Shown here: positions 23,468 through 31,944 of the stretch, one piece after another | How positions within the stretch are numbered: position 1 is the first letter of the stretch | Layout: the number at the start of each line of letters is the position of its first letter | DNA from: Rhizobiales bacterium 32-66-11 | GTDB taxonomy: Bacteria > Pseudomonadota > Alphaproteobacteria > Rhizobiales > Xanthobacteraceae | Direction: 5' to 3' | DNA: 48,038 bases | Assembly: GCA_002304505.1 (NCBI GenBank) | Contig: NCEH01000010.1 | Location: 1-48,038, forward strand | Position numbers and translations under genes: made by a program | The notes under the pieces: generated by a model | Told to the model about the DNA's origin: nothing | The model's input: the letters and a program-made list of their open reading frames with translations, nothing else | The model's database searches: none

Positions 23468-24577
23468 ATGTCCCCAAGTGTGAATATTCTCGGTCGCGCG
23501 GATCCACGTATCACCGCTGTGGAGCGCGCGATTTCCGAACTGCGGTCCGGCCGGCCGGTCCTGTTGTCGCAGGGCGAGGATCGCGCGCTTGTGATCGGCG
23601 CCGAAGCCTTCGACGCGGCTCTGGCGAGCGCCTTCGCCGAACGGGTCCTGGGCCTCGGGCGGCTGGCGCTGCCGGGTCCGCGCCTGTCCCGCCTCGGCTG
23701 TCCGCGCGACGAGGACGGCTCGATCGCCTTGCCCCAGATGGACCCGGAACGGGTCGCGACGCTCACCCTGAAGGTGGATGCGCGGGTCGACGCGCCGGTC
23801 GCTCCCGCGACCGCGCTCGATCTCGCCGCGCTCGACCTGCTGGGCCTCGCTCTGGTGCTGCCCGCGGCGGTGCTCGCGCCCAGTGACGGCGCCGGGCTCG
23901 AACAGGTGCTGCGGGTGGATGGCGCCGATATCGCCGCCTTCCGCGCCGACCAGGCCGCGCGCCTCACCATCGTCGGCCGCGCGCCGGTGCCGCTGGAAGG
24001 CGCGCCGGAAACCGAATTCGTGGTGTTTCGCGGCGGCGAGGGCCTCCGCGATCAGGTGGCGATCATCGTCGGCAAGCCGGATCTCTCCCAGGCGGTGCCG
24101 GTGCGGCTGCATTCGGCCTGCCTCACGGGCGATCTGTTCGGCAGCCTGAAATGCGATTGCGGCGACCAATTGCGCGATACGGTCCAGCGCATGGCGCGCG
24201 GCGCCGGCGGCGTGCTGCTGTATCTCGACCAGGAAGGGCGCGGCAACGGCATCGCCAACAAGATGCGCGCCTACAAGCTCCAGTCCGAAGGCTATGACAC
24301 CTATGACGCCGATGCGGTGCTCGGCTTCGGGCTCGATCAGCGGCGCTTCGACTTTGCCGCCGAAATGCTGCGCCAGCTTGGGGTAGCGGCGGTGCAGCTC
24401 ATCACCAACAATCCGCAGAAGATCGCCGCCCTGAAGGCCGCCGGGCTGGACGTGGTGGCGGAACAGCGGGTGCTCGGGCGCCAGACGCTGGAGAATGTGC
24501 GCTATCTCGCCTCCAAGCGCGACCGCGCCGGCCATTATATTGATTTCGAAGTGCTCGCCGCCCGCGCGCCGGATTGA
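23468..24577 (+). CDS. ribA: GTP cyclohydrolase II with degenerate RibB-like N-terminal domain
   Basis: This 369-residue protein has a C-terminal GTP cyclohydrolase II domain (about residues 175-365) that opens GTP to a diaminopyrimidine ribotide, formate and pyrophosphate. The zinc ligands Cys218, Cys229 and Cys231 are visible (C-x10-C-x-C), then LDQEGRGNGIANKMRAYKLQ, GLDQRRFDF and LITNNPQKI. The N-terminal 170 residues start AVERAISELRSGRPVLLSQGEDRALVIGAE, aligning loosely with the RibB start, but the acidic catalytic stretch (DDEDRENEGD) is gone. So this looks like a RibBA-type fusion whose first half lost activity. The start at 23468 has AAGAGG upstream. It may supply the pterin-like cluster, riboflavin, or both. 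Confidence 0.92.
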   Translation: MSPSVNILGRADPRITAVERAISELRSGRPVLLSQGEDRALVIGAEAFDAALASAFAERVLGLGRLALPGPRLSRLGCPRDEDGSIALPQMDPERVATLTLKVDARVDAPVAPATALDLAALDLLGLALVLPAAVLAPSDGAGLEQVLRVDGADIAAFRADQAARLTIVGRAPVPLEGAPETEFVVFRGGEGLRDQVAIIVGKPDLSQAVPVRLHSACLTGDLFGSLKCDCGDQLRDTVQRMARGAGGVLLYLDQEGRGNGIANKMRAYKLQSEGYDTYDADAVLGFGLDQRRFDFAAEMLRQLGVAAVQLITNNPQKIAALKAAGLDVVAEQRVLGRQTLENVRYLASKRDRAGHYIDFEVLAARAPD

Positions 24578-24751
24578 GCGGCGGCGCGGGGCCGCCCTGC
24601 GTCAGGTCAAATCAAAACGATTGAAATCTCTCCCCGCTTCGGCTTTCCATGGCGGGCCACTCTTTGCGCGGCATAAGGTCCGCGCCGCCGTGCCGTGGGT
24701 CAGACCCCGGGCGGCGGGAAGAGAATCGAGAATATTCGGGAGAGAGACTTC

Positions 24752-25501
24752 ATGATCGCCACCAAGATCGCCCTCGTCACCGGCGCCGGCTCCGGCGTCG
24801 GCCGCGCCGTCGCGCAAGCCCTTGCGGGCGCCGGCTATAGCGTGGCCCTCGCCGGCCGCCGCCGCGAGGCGCTGGAGGCTACCGCCTCTTCGCTCGGCGA
24901 CGCGCCCGCCTTGGTGGTGCCGACGGATGTGACCGATCCCGCTTCCGTCGCCGCCTTGTTCGCGGCGGTGAAGGAGGCCTATGGCCGGCTCGACCTGCTG
25001 TTCAACAATGCCGGCACCGGCGCCCCCGGCGTGCCGATGGAGGATCTCACCTACGAGCAATGGCGCGCGGTGGTGGACACCAACCTCACCGGCCCGTTCC
25101 TGTGCACCCAGGAGGCGATCCGCATCATGAAGGCGCAGACTCCCATGGGCGGGCGCATCATCAACAACGGCTCGATATCCGCCCATACCCCCCGGCCCAA
25201 TTCGGCGCCCTACACCTCCACCAAGCACGCGATTGCCGGCCTCACGAAATCCACCTCCCTGGATTGCCGCGCCTATGACATCGCCTGCGGCCAGATCGAC
25301 ATCGGCAACGCCGATACGGAAATGGCCCAGCGCATCAAGAATGGCATCATCCAGGCGGACGGCTCCATGAAGCCGGAGCCGGTGATCGATGCCAAGCACG
25401 TGGCCGATGCGGTGCTCTACATGGCGAGCCTGCCGCTGAGCGCGAACGTGCAGACCATCACCGTGATGGCCACCAAGATGCCGTTCGTCGGGCGCGGCTG
25501 A
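24752..25501 (+). CDS. Short-chain dehydrogenase/reductase
   Basis: This 249-residue classical SDR binds NAD(P) through [18 protein letters not shown] (TGxxxGxG), with the NNAG motif in [10 protein letters not shown] and the catalytic triad Ser in [11 protein letters not shown] and Tyr/Lys in YTSTKHA. The arginine pair AGRRREAL after the second strand favours NADP(H). The substrate is unknown. It has a GGGAGAGAG ribosome site and sits alone between the cyclohydrolase gene (170 bases upstream) and the convergent MarR gene. A weak hairpin lies at 25531-25556 (arms GCCCCT and AGGGGC). Confidence 0.93.
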   Translation: MIATKIALVTGAGSGVGRAVAQALAGAGYSVALAGRRREALEATASSLGDAPALVVPTDVTDPASVAALFAAVKEAYGRLDLLFNNAGTGAPGVPMEDLTYEQWRAVVDTNLTGPFLCTQEAIRIMKAQTPMGGRIINNGSISAHTPRPNSAPYTSTKHAIAGLTKSTSLDCRAYDIACGQIDIGNADTEMAQRIKNGIIQADGSMKPEPVIDAKHVADAVLYMASLPLSANVQTITVMATKMPFVGRG

Positions 25502-25594
25502 GCCAGAACGCGTTTACGACCTTCCGAGCCGCCCCTTCCCTCACCCGGGGAGGGGCGCGCCCCGACCCCACCTCAGGGCGAACCGCATTGAGGC

Positions 25595-26116
25595 TCATTT
25601 GGATGTGTCGCGACCGGAGAACGCCTCGGCGAATTCCGGAGAGGCGATGCGCTCCAGCGATGCGCGCAATGCCGCCGCCTCGGCGGGTCCGAACACCGCC
25701 TCGAATCGCGCCTGCGCCTGCGCCCACAGCGCCATGGAGGCATCGAGCTTCGCCTTGCCGAGCGGCGTCAGCACCACCCGGCGGCTGCGCTTGTCCTGCT
25801 CATCCGGCACCAGCGCCACGAGGCCGTCGCGCTCCAGCGGCTTGAGATTATGCCCGAGAGCCGAGCGGTCGAGCACCAGGGCGGCGGACAGCTCGCCCAT
25901 GGTCGGCGTTCCTGCCCGCGCGATATGGATCAGCAGCGAGCGCTGGGTGCCCTTCAGACCGCACGGCGCCAGGACGGAATCATACAGCTGCGACACGCGC
26001 CGCGTGGCCTTGCGCAAAGCCGTGCCGTTGCACCGCCCGGCGTTGGGATAAGCGCCGGCGCGCGCGGCATCCGGCTCGCATCCCAGCCCGGCCGACGAGT
26101 TCTTGCGCCCTACCAT
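25595..26116 (-). CDS. MarR-family transcriptional regulator
   Basis: This 173-residue winged-helix regulator is of the MarR type. The DNA-binding part is visible in TPTMGELSAALVLDRSALGHNLKPLERDGLVALVPDEQDKRSRRVVLTPLGKAKL (about residues 70-125), with the DxRxxR-like wing (D-K-R-S-R-R). An N-terminal stretch of about 30 polar residues precedes the first helix. The start MVGRKNSS (26116) has AGGAG upstream; longer in-frame extensions run into the MATE promoter region. It is divergent from a MATE efflux gene, with palindromic sites between, so it is the likely repressor of that pump and of itself. Confidence 0.92.
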   Translation of the reverse strand: MVGRKNSSAGLGCEPDAARAGAYPNAGRCNGTALRKATRRVSQLYDSVLAPCGLKGTQRSLLIHIARAGTPTMGELSAALVLDRSALGHNLKPLERDGLVALVPDEQDKRSRRVVLTPLGKAKLDASMALWAQAQARFEAVFGPAEAAALRASLERIASPEFAEAFSGRDTSK

Positions 26117-26142
26117 GTCCCTGCTCCTCACGCGGCCGTCAA

Positions 26143-26193
26143 TTGACGAATACTCGCATATGCCACTATTTTCAAATTTACGGGCATATGCCC
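26143..26193 (+). promoter_or_regulatory. MATE promoter with palindromic MarR-operator candidates
   Basis: A -35-like TTGACG (26143-26148) and a -10-like TATTTT (26167-26172) are spaced 18 bases apart. The palindrome GCATATGC (26156-26163) lies in the promoter spacer and GGGCATATGCCC (26182-26193) just downstream of the -10. Both share GCATATGC, 26 bases apart, fitting two dimers of the neighbouring MarR protein. The stretch is AT-rich between GC-rich genes. Binding is inferred from position and symmetry. Confidence 0.65.
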
Positions 26194-26243
26194 ATAAATC
26201 GCGGCGACGCGCGATCTCCGTCACCGGCGCATTGGAACCCGAC

Positions 26244-27653
26244 ATGCTCGACACCTTGTCCAAGCCGAACCGCGCCGCGCCCCCCGCGCCGACCCCGATC
26301 GCCGGGGCGGCGGCGATGTCGTCCCGCACCCGCGCCCTGCTGGAAGCCCCGGTGGCGCCGCTGCTCGCGCGCCTGGCCTGGCCGAACATCCTGGTGATGC
26401 TCGCCCAATCGAGCACCGGCCTGATCGAAATGGCGTTCATCGCCCGGCTTGGCGTCGACGCGCTCACCGGCATGGCGCTGGTGCTGCCGGTGCTGATCTT
26501 GATGCAAAACATGTCCCAGGGCGCCATGGGGGGCGGCATCTCCTCCGCCATCGCCCGCGCCCTCGGCGGCCAGCGGCGGGCCGAGGCGGACAGCCTCGTG
26601 TTGCATGCGCTGGTCATCAATGCCGGCTTCGGCCTCACCTTCTCCGCCCTGATCCTGCTGTTCGGCCGGCCTCTGTTCGCAGTGCTCGGCGGCAGCGGCG
26701 CGTCGCTCGAGGCCGCGCTCACCTATTCGCGCATCCTGTTCGCGGGCATGGTGCTGCTGTGGATGTTCAATGGGCTGGCCAGCATCATCCGCGGCACCGG
26801 CAACATGGTGGTGCCCGGCATCGTGATCTGCGGCGGCGCGGTGCTGCTGGCGCCGCTCTCCTATGTGCTGATCCTTGGATTCGGGCCGATTCCCTCCTTC
26901 GGCATCGCCGGCGGGGCGATCGCCATGGTGCTGTATTATGCCATCGGCACCGCCATCCTGGGCTGGTACGTCGCCAGCGGCCGCAATGTCGCGCGCTTCG
27001 CCTGGACCCGCCTGCACCTGCCCTATGCCTGGAACATCCTGAAGGTGGGCGCGGTCGCGGCGGTGAACACCATCCAGATCAATGTGACGATCGCGGCCAC
27101 CATGGCGCTGGTCGCCGCCCATGCGGGCCCTGGCGCGGTGGCCGGCTTCGGCACCGGCACCCGGCTCGAATATCTGCTGCCGCCGCTTGCATTCGGGCTT
27201 GGCGCGCCGCTGGTGGCGCTGGTGGGCACCAATATCGGCGCCGGCCAGAACAGGCGCGCGCTGCGGATCGCGCTGATCGGCGGCGCCTTTGCCTTTGCGC
27301 TCACGGAAACGGTTGGCATCGCCGCCGCGATCTGGCCCGCCGCATGGCTGGGCCTGTTTGACGCGACGCCCGAGATGCTGGCGGTGGGCACCCTCTATCT
27401 GCGCACGGTCGGGCCGTTCTTCGGCTTCTTCGGGCTCGGCATGACGCTCTATTTCGCATCCCAGGGCGCGGGCCGCCTCGGCTGGCCCCTCGTCGCCGGC
27501 CTGCTGCGGATGGCCATTGCCGTGGGCGGCGGCGCGCTCGTGCTTTCGGCCACGGGTTCGATGCATTGGCTGTTCGCCGTCTATGCCTGCGGACTGTTGG
27601 CCTATGGGGCCGTGGTGGGCCTGTCGGTCGCCTCGGGTTCCTGGTTTCGCTAA
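26244..27653 (+). CDS. MATE-family multidrug/cation efflux transporter
   Basis: This protein of about 469 residues has twelve hydrophobic segments in two related halves, as in NorM/DinF-type MATE exporters that expel cationic drugs in exchange for Na+ or H+. Recognisable parts are LLARLAWPNILVMLAQSSTGLIEMAFIARLG in helix 1-2, GGGISSAIARALGGQRRAEAD, and in the second half FGTGTRLEYLLPPLAFGLGAPLVALVGTNIGAGQ. The start is set at ATG 26244, though ATG 26160 is in frame and could add 28 residues overlapping the operator region. It is divergently placed from a MarR regulator, the classic arrangement for a drug-inducible pump. Confidence 0.92.
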   Translation: MLDTLSKPNRAAPPAPTPIAGAAAMSSRTRALLEAPVAPLLARLAWPNILVMLAQSSTGLIEMAFIARLGVDALTGMALVLPVLILMQNMSQGAMGGGISSAIARALGGQRRAEADSLVLHALVINAGFGLTFSALILLFGRPLFAVLGGSGASLEAALTYSRILFAGMVLLWMFNGLASIIRGTGNMVVPGIVICGGAVLLAPLSYVLILGFGPIPSFGIAGGAIAMVLYYAIGTAILGWYVASGRNVARFAWTRLHLPYAWNILKVGAVAAVNTIQINVTIAATMALVAAHAGPGAVAGFGTGTRLEYLLPPLAFGLGAPLVALVGTNIGAGQNRRALRIALIGGAFAFALTETVGIAAAIWPAAWLGLFDATPEMLAVGTLYLRTVGPFFGFFGLGMTLYFASQGAGRLGWPLVAGLLRMAIAVGGGALVLSATGSMHWLFAVYACGLLAYGAVVGLSVASGSWFR

Positions 27654-27715
27654 AGGCGTTATTTTTACGGTTTCACCCTGATCGCGCCCTTCGGAGCGAT
27701 TCATCGGAGCACATG

Positions 27716-28636
27716 ATGCGCATTCTCGTGGTTGGAGCCGGCGCAACCGGCGGCTATTTCGGCGGTCGCCTCGCCCAGGCGGGGCGCGACGTGACCTTTC
27801 TCGTGCGCGCCAAGCGCGCCGAGCGCCTGCGCGCGCGCGGCCTCCAGATCGTCAGCCCCACCGGCGATGCGACGCTTCACCCCTCCATCGTCACGGCGGA
27901 CGAGATCGCGCAGCCCTACGACCTCGTACTGCTGTCGGTGAAGGCGTTCGCCCTGGATGCCGCGCTCGCCGACGTCGCTCCGGCGATAGGCCCCGACACC
28001 ATGATCCTGCCGGTGCTCAACGGCATGCGGCACATGGATCTGCTGGCCGCGCGCTTCGGGGCGGGGCGACTGCTTGGCGGCGTCTGCAAGATCATGGGCC
28101 GCATCGACGAAGAGGGGCGCATCGTGCAGATGAGCCCGCTGCATCAACTGACCTATGGCGAAACCGACGGCACCCGCTCGGCGCGCATCCTTGCCCTCGA
28201 CGGCATCATGCAAGGGGTGGGATTCGACGCCCGCCTCTCGGACGCCATCCTGCTCGACATGTGGGAGAAATGGGTGTTCCTCGCGAGCCTCGGCGCCATC
28301 ACCTGCCTGATGCGCGGCAGCATTGGCGAAGTGGCGGCGGCGGGCGGCACAGCGGTCGCGCTCGCCATCGTGGCCGAATGCGCCGCGATCGCCCACGCGG
28401 CGGGATACGCCCCGCGCCCCGCCTTTCTCACCGAGACCCGGGCGCAACTGACGGCGGACGGTTCGCCCATGACCTCGTCCTTGTATCGCGATCTGACCCA
28501 GGGTCATGCGGTGGAGGCCGACCAGATCATCGGCGATCTCATCGCCCGTGCCCGCGCCAGCGCAACGCCGGTGCCGCTGTTGGAGGCCGTCGGCGTCGCG
28601 CTGAAGCTGTACGAGAACCGGCGCGCCCAAGGCTGA
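27716..28636 (+). CDS. 2-dehydropantoate 2-reductase (PanE/ApbA family)
   Basis: This 306-residue protein is of the ketopantoate reductase family. It binds NADPH through RILVVGAGATGGYFGGRLAQAG (GxGxxG), with VTFLVRAKRAERL recognising the phosphate, and has KAFALDAALADVAP and LNGMRHMD in the central region. The C-terminal helical domain contains LDMWEKWVFLASLGAITCLMRGS, where the Lys is the family's conserved catalytic residue, and SSLYRDLTQGHAVEADQIIGDL. It reduces 2-dehydropantoate to pantoate in CoA synthesis or acts on a related 2-keto acid; many genomes hold several paralogues, so panE is not assigned. Tandem ATGs occur at 27713 and 27716; the second has better spacing from GGAG. Confidence 0.9.
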   Translation: MRILVVGAGATGGYFGGRLAQAGRDVTFLVRAKRAERLRARGLQIVSPTGDATLHPSIVTADEIAQPYDLVLLSVKAFALDAALADVAPAIGPDTMILPVLNGMRHMDLLAARFGAGRLLGGVCKIMGRIDEEGRIVQMSPLHQLTYGETDGTRSARILALDGIMQGVGFDARLSDAILLDMWEKWVFLASLGAITCLMRGSIGEVAAAGGTAVALAIVAECAAIAHAAGYAPRPAFLTETRAQLTADGSPMTSSLYRDLTQGHAVEADQIIGDLIARARASATPVPLLEAVGVALKLYENRRAQG

Positions 28637-28647
28637 GCGGGCTGACG

Positions 28648-28711
28648 AGAGCATTTTCGAGCGAAGTGGACACCGGTTCGCGTGAAGAAAATGCGACAAC
28701 GCAATGCTCTA
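28648..28711. repeat. Rhizobiales-type intergenic palindromic repeat
   Basis: Outer arms AGAGCATT (28648-28655) and AATGCTCT (28703-28710) are complementary. The overlapping inner arms GCATTTTC (28651-28658) and GAAAATGC (28687-28694) offer an alternative pairing around a CACCGGTTCGCGTG centre. I recognise this as a dispersed intergenic element common in genomes of this order; I recall it from memory and cannot count copies here. It follows the PanE-like gene and precedes the B12 riboswitch. Confidence 0.75.
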
Positions 28712-28772
28712 GCGATGGCACACCCGCCTTGGTACTCCCGTCCCGCTTGACGGTCCGATCGCCCTGCGTCTA

Positions 28773-28970
28773 CCGTTACGACGACGGTTCCCCTTGGGGA
28801 TCAAAAGGGAACGCGGTGAGTCGGCACCTGGCAGCGGGGGTTGGCGAAGCCGCGGCTGCCCCCGCAACTGTAAGCGGCGAGTCCATCGTCATCAGCCACT
28901 GGGCCTTGCGCCTGGGAAGGCGACGATACCGACGCTGACCCGCGAGCCAGGAGACCTGCCGTCAGCCGTG
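28773..28970 (+). promoter_or_regulatory. Adenosylcobalamin riboswitch controlling btuBFCD
   Basis: This is an AdoCbl riboswitch aptamer. In order there are ACGGTTCCCC and AAAGGGAA (28783-28812), the GCTGCCCCCGCAACTGTAAG core (28855-28874), CCACTGGG and CCTGGGAAGGCG (28897-28922), and the B12 box GAGCCAGGAGACCTGCCGTC (28944-28963). It lies 114 bases before the btuB start. A short GCCTC (29042-29046) can pair with GAGGC (29076-29080), which covers the btuB ribosome site, so translational control is likely. The 447-base gap between the PanE-like gene and btuB is explained by this element and the repeat at 28648. Confidence 0.95.
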
Positions 28971-29084
28971 GTCACGCGCGTGCACATTGGGCGGGGTGTC
29001 CTGATGGTGGTTGATCCAGGCGGCTCCCGGGCCGTGGGGAGGCCTCGTTCGCGGTGACGGACCACTCGTCCCGCTGAGGCATTT

Positions 29085-31088
29085 ATGCTTTCCGTTCCCG
29101 CTTTTCCCTCTCGCGGCGCCGTGCGCGCCGCCCGCCGTCCCATGCTCGCCGCCCTGATTCTCTCCTCCGCCTCCGGCATCGCCTACGCCCAGTCGGCGTC
29201 CCCTGCCGATGGCGCATCGCAATCCATCGACCTGCCCGAGGTGGTGGTGAGCGCCACCGGCATACCGACGCCTGCGAACCAGGTGGCCTCCTCCGTCAGC
29301 GTCGTCACCGCCGAGGATATCGACCGCCAGCAATTGCGCACCGTTCCCCAAGTGCTTCAGTCGCTTCCGGGGCTCAACGTGGTGCAGACCGGCGGGCCCG
29401 GCGGGCAGACATCGGTGTTCATCCGCGGCACCAATTCCAACCATGTGAAGGTGCTGGTGGACGGCATCGATGCGGGCAATCCCTCGACCCCCAACGGCGC
29501 CTTCGATTTCGGCCAATTGCTCGCCACCGACCTTGCGCGCATCGAGGTACTGCGCGGTCCCCAGAGCGGCCTCTACGGCTCGGATGCGATCGGCGGCGTG
29601 ATCTCCATCACCACCAAGAAAGGCGAGGGGCCGGCGAAGGTGTTCGGCTTCGTGGAAGGCGGCGCGCTCGGCACCTTCAACCAGGCGGCGGCGCTGAGCG
29701 GCTCGACGGAGAAGGTGGGCTATTCTTTCAACGTGACCCATTTTTCCTCGACCGAAATCCCGGTGACACCGCCCGGCATCGTGCCGCCGGGCTATCCGAT
29801 CAATGCGAACGCCTATGACAACTGGACCTATTCGACCCGCCTCGATTTCCAGATGAGCGACGCGTTCGCGGTCAATTTCATCGCCCGCTACATCGACAGC
29901 CGGCTCGCCTACAGCCCGGATGTCTATCCGCCCCCGCTCTATGAGGGCCTTCCCGCCGCCGAACGCTCCACCAGCCTTGCGAGCATGTTCTTCACCAAGG
30001 GCGAGGGCGTGTGGACCGCGCTCGACGGCGCGCTGAACACCACGTTCGGGGTCAGCGCCATGACCTCGTCCAACCCCACCACCGGGCCGAACACCGCGGT
30101 GAACGGCCAGTATGACGGCGACCGGCAGACCTATTATCTGCGCTCGAACCTCGCCTTCGCGCCGGGGCAGAACCTGCTGGTGGGCGTGGAGCGGCGCAAT
30201 GAGTCGATGACCTCGTCCACCCAATATACCGACCTTTCCGCAAGCACCGGCGACACCGGCGCCTATGCGGAACTCCAGGGCAAGCTGGGGGATCGCTTCT
30301 TCGGCGCCGCCAACATCCGCTTCGACAGCGACGACACGTTCGGCGATCATTCCACCTATCGCCTCGCGCCCGGCTTCCTCATTCCCGAGACGGGAACCAC
30401 GCTGAAAGGCAGCTACGGCACCGGCTTCAAGGCGCCCTCGCTGTATCAGCTCTATGCCCCCTATTACGGCAATGCGGCGCTGAAGCCGGAAGAGAGCACG
30501 GGCTATGACATCGGCTTCGAGCAAGAGGCGTTCGGCGGGCGGGTGACGTTCGGCGCCACCTATTTCCACAACGACATCACCAATCTCATCAGCTACGACC
30601 CGGTGACCTACCAGAACGTCAACATCTCCAGCGCCACGACCCAGGGCGCGGAAACCTTCGTCGCCTTCGCGGTGACCGACCGGCTGAAGCTGCGGGTGGA
30701 CTACACCTACACCGAGGCGGTGGGCTACATGCCGCCCGACACCTCCTTCGGCGCCGCCTGCGCGCCGCTGACCGACACCTCCTGCACACCGTTGCGGCGG
30801 CCGAACAACAAGGTCAGCGTCACCGCGGACTGGAACCCCACGGACCAGCTCAATCTCTCCGCCGCGCTGATCTATGCCTCCGCCTGGTGGGATATCGTGC
30901 GCTTCACCAGCGATTATATCGACCAGCCGGGCTACACCGTGGTGAACGTCGCGGCCAATTACGCCCTGACAAAGCAGGCCACCCTGTTCGGGCGCATCGA
31001 CAATCTGTTCGACCAGACCTACCAGAACCCGAACGGCTTCCTTGCCCCCGGCTTCGGGGCCTATGGCGGCCTCAAATTCACCTATTGA
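29085..31088 (+). CDS. btuB: TonB-dependent vitamin B12 receptor
   Basis: This 667-residue outer-membrane receptor has a signal peptide of about 36 residues (hydrophobic core MLAALILSSASGIAYAQ). A TonB-box region follows in IDLPEVVVSATG (about residues 48-58), then the plug domain with VPQVLQSLPGLNVVQTGGPGGQTSVFIRGTNSNHVKVLVDGID and RIEVLRGPQSGLYGSDAIGGVISITTKK, and a 22-strand barrel. The DG-x-D and GxSDAIGG forms match BtuB. It ends in GAYGGLKFTY with the terminal aromatic needed for barrel assembly. It sits under a cobalamin riboswitch and is followed by btuF, btuC and btuD in one operon, which confirms corrinoid as substrate. Confidence 0.95.
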   Translation: MLSVPAFPSRGAVRAARRPMLAALILSSASGIAYAQSASPADGASQSIDLPEVVVSATGIPTPANQVASSVSVVTAEDIDRQQLRTVPQVLQSLPGLNVVQTGGPGGQTSVFIRGTNSNHVKVLVDGIDAGNPSTPNGAFDFGQLLATDLARIEVLRGPQSGLYGSDAIGGVISITTKKGEGPAKVFGFVEGGALGTFNQAAALSGSTEKVGYSFNVTHFSSTEIPVTPPGIVPPGYPINANAYDNWTYSTRLDFQMSDAFAVNFIARYIDSRLAYSPDVYPPPLYEGLPAAERSTSLASMFFTKGEGVWTALDGALNTTFGVSAMTSSNPTTGPNTAVNGQYDGDRQTYYLRSNLAFAPGQNLLVGVERRNESMTSSTQYTDLSASTGDTGAYAELQGKLGDRFFGAANIRFDSDDTFGDHSTYRLAPGFLIPETGTTLKGSYGTGFKAPSLYQLYAPYYGNAALKPEESTGYDIGFEQEAFGGRVTFGATYFHNDITNLISYDPVTYQNVNISSATTQGAETFVAFAVTDRLKLRVDYTYTEAVGYMPPDTSFGAACAPLTDTSCTPLRRPNNKVSVTADWNPTDQLNLSAALIYASAWWDIVRFTSDYIDQPGYTVVNVAANYALTKQATLFGRIDNLFDQTYQNPNGFLAPGFGAYGGLKFTY

Positions 31089-31098
31089 GGCGGACGGA

Positions 31099-31944
31099 AT
31101 GAAACGCGCTGCGGGCCTGCTCGCTTTTCTGCTGCTCTGCGCTCCCGCCTCCGCGGGGGCGCAGAAGCCCGTCCGAATCGCATCGCTCAATCTGTGCGCC
31201 GACGAACTGGTGCTGCGCCTCGCCGATCCGGACAAGGTCGCCTCGGTGACCTATCTGGCGCGCGACCCGCGCAGCTCCAATGTCCCCGATCTCGCAAAAC
31301 GAGTCCCGGTGAACCGGGGCCTCGCCGAAGAAATCGTGCCGCTCGCGCCCGATCTCGTCATCGTCGGCGCCTTCACCACCCGCACCACCACCGCCATGCT
31401 GAAGCATCTCGGCGTCCCGATCTTGGAACTGGGCGTGCCGGCCAGCCTGGAAGAGGCCTATGCCCAGATCCGCACCGTCGCGGGCCGCATCGGCGAACCG
31501 GCGCGGGGAGAGGCGATGATCGCCGCCATGCAAAAGGACTTCGCCCGCCTGCCGCCGGTGCCCGCGCATCGCGCCTCCGCCATCGTGCTGCGGCCGAACG
31601 GCTTCACCGCCGGGCGCGGCTCCATCGTCGACGAGATCCTCGGGCGCGCTGGCTACGAGAATCTCGCCGCGCGGCTTTCCACCGATCGCCTCGGCCAGCT
31701 CAATCTGGAGGAAATCGTCGAGGCCCAGCCGGACCTGCTGGTGATCAACGGCGGCGCGGATGCCCCGCCCTCGCTGGCCGACGACCTCCTGCACCATCCC
31801 GCCCTCGCGCCCTTCGCGGCGCAGGGCCGCACGCTGCCCCTGCCCACCCGCCTGTGGACCTGCACGGGTCCCGAACTCGTGGAGGCCGCCAAACGCCTGG
31901 CGGCCAATCGCCTGGCGGGCACCCGCATCGGCATGGCGCGATGA
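31099..31944 (+). CDS. btuF: Periplasmic cobalamin-binding protein of ABC importer
   Basis: This 281-residue protein has an N-terminal signal peptide (MKRAAGLLAFLLLCAPASAGAQ) and the two-lobed periplasmic binding fold of the FecB/BtuF cluster. It begins VRIASLNLCADELVLRLADPDKVASVTYLARDP, then VIVGAFTTRTTTAMLKHLGVPILELG and a long central helix. It binds corrinoid delivered by BtuB and passes it to BtuC. The start at 31099 follows GAGGCGGACGGA just after the btuB stop; an earlier in-frame ATG lies inside btuB. Its stop overlaps the btuC start (ATGA). The Cys in LNLC is not a lipobox. Assignment to B12 rather than iron rests on the riboswitch and gene order. Confidence 0.92.
   Translation: MKRAAGLLAFLLLCAPASAGAQKPVRIASLNLCADELVLRLADPDKVASVTYLARDPRSSNVPDLAKRVPVNRGLAEEIVPLAPDLVIVGAFTTRTTTAMLKHLGVPILELGVPASLEEAYAQIRTVAGRIGEPARGEAMIAAMQKDFARLPPVPAHRASAIVLRPNGFTAGRGSIVDEILGRAGYENLAARLSTDRLGQLNLEEIVEAQPDLLVINGGADAPPSLADDLLHHPALAPFAAQGRTLPLPTRLWTCTGPELVEAAKRLAANRLAGTRIGMAR

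Noticed and set aside
28962..31235. Minus-strand open frame of 757 codons opposite btuB
   Set aside because: It covers the riboswitch and btuB, has no known domain and shadow-type composition.
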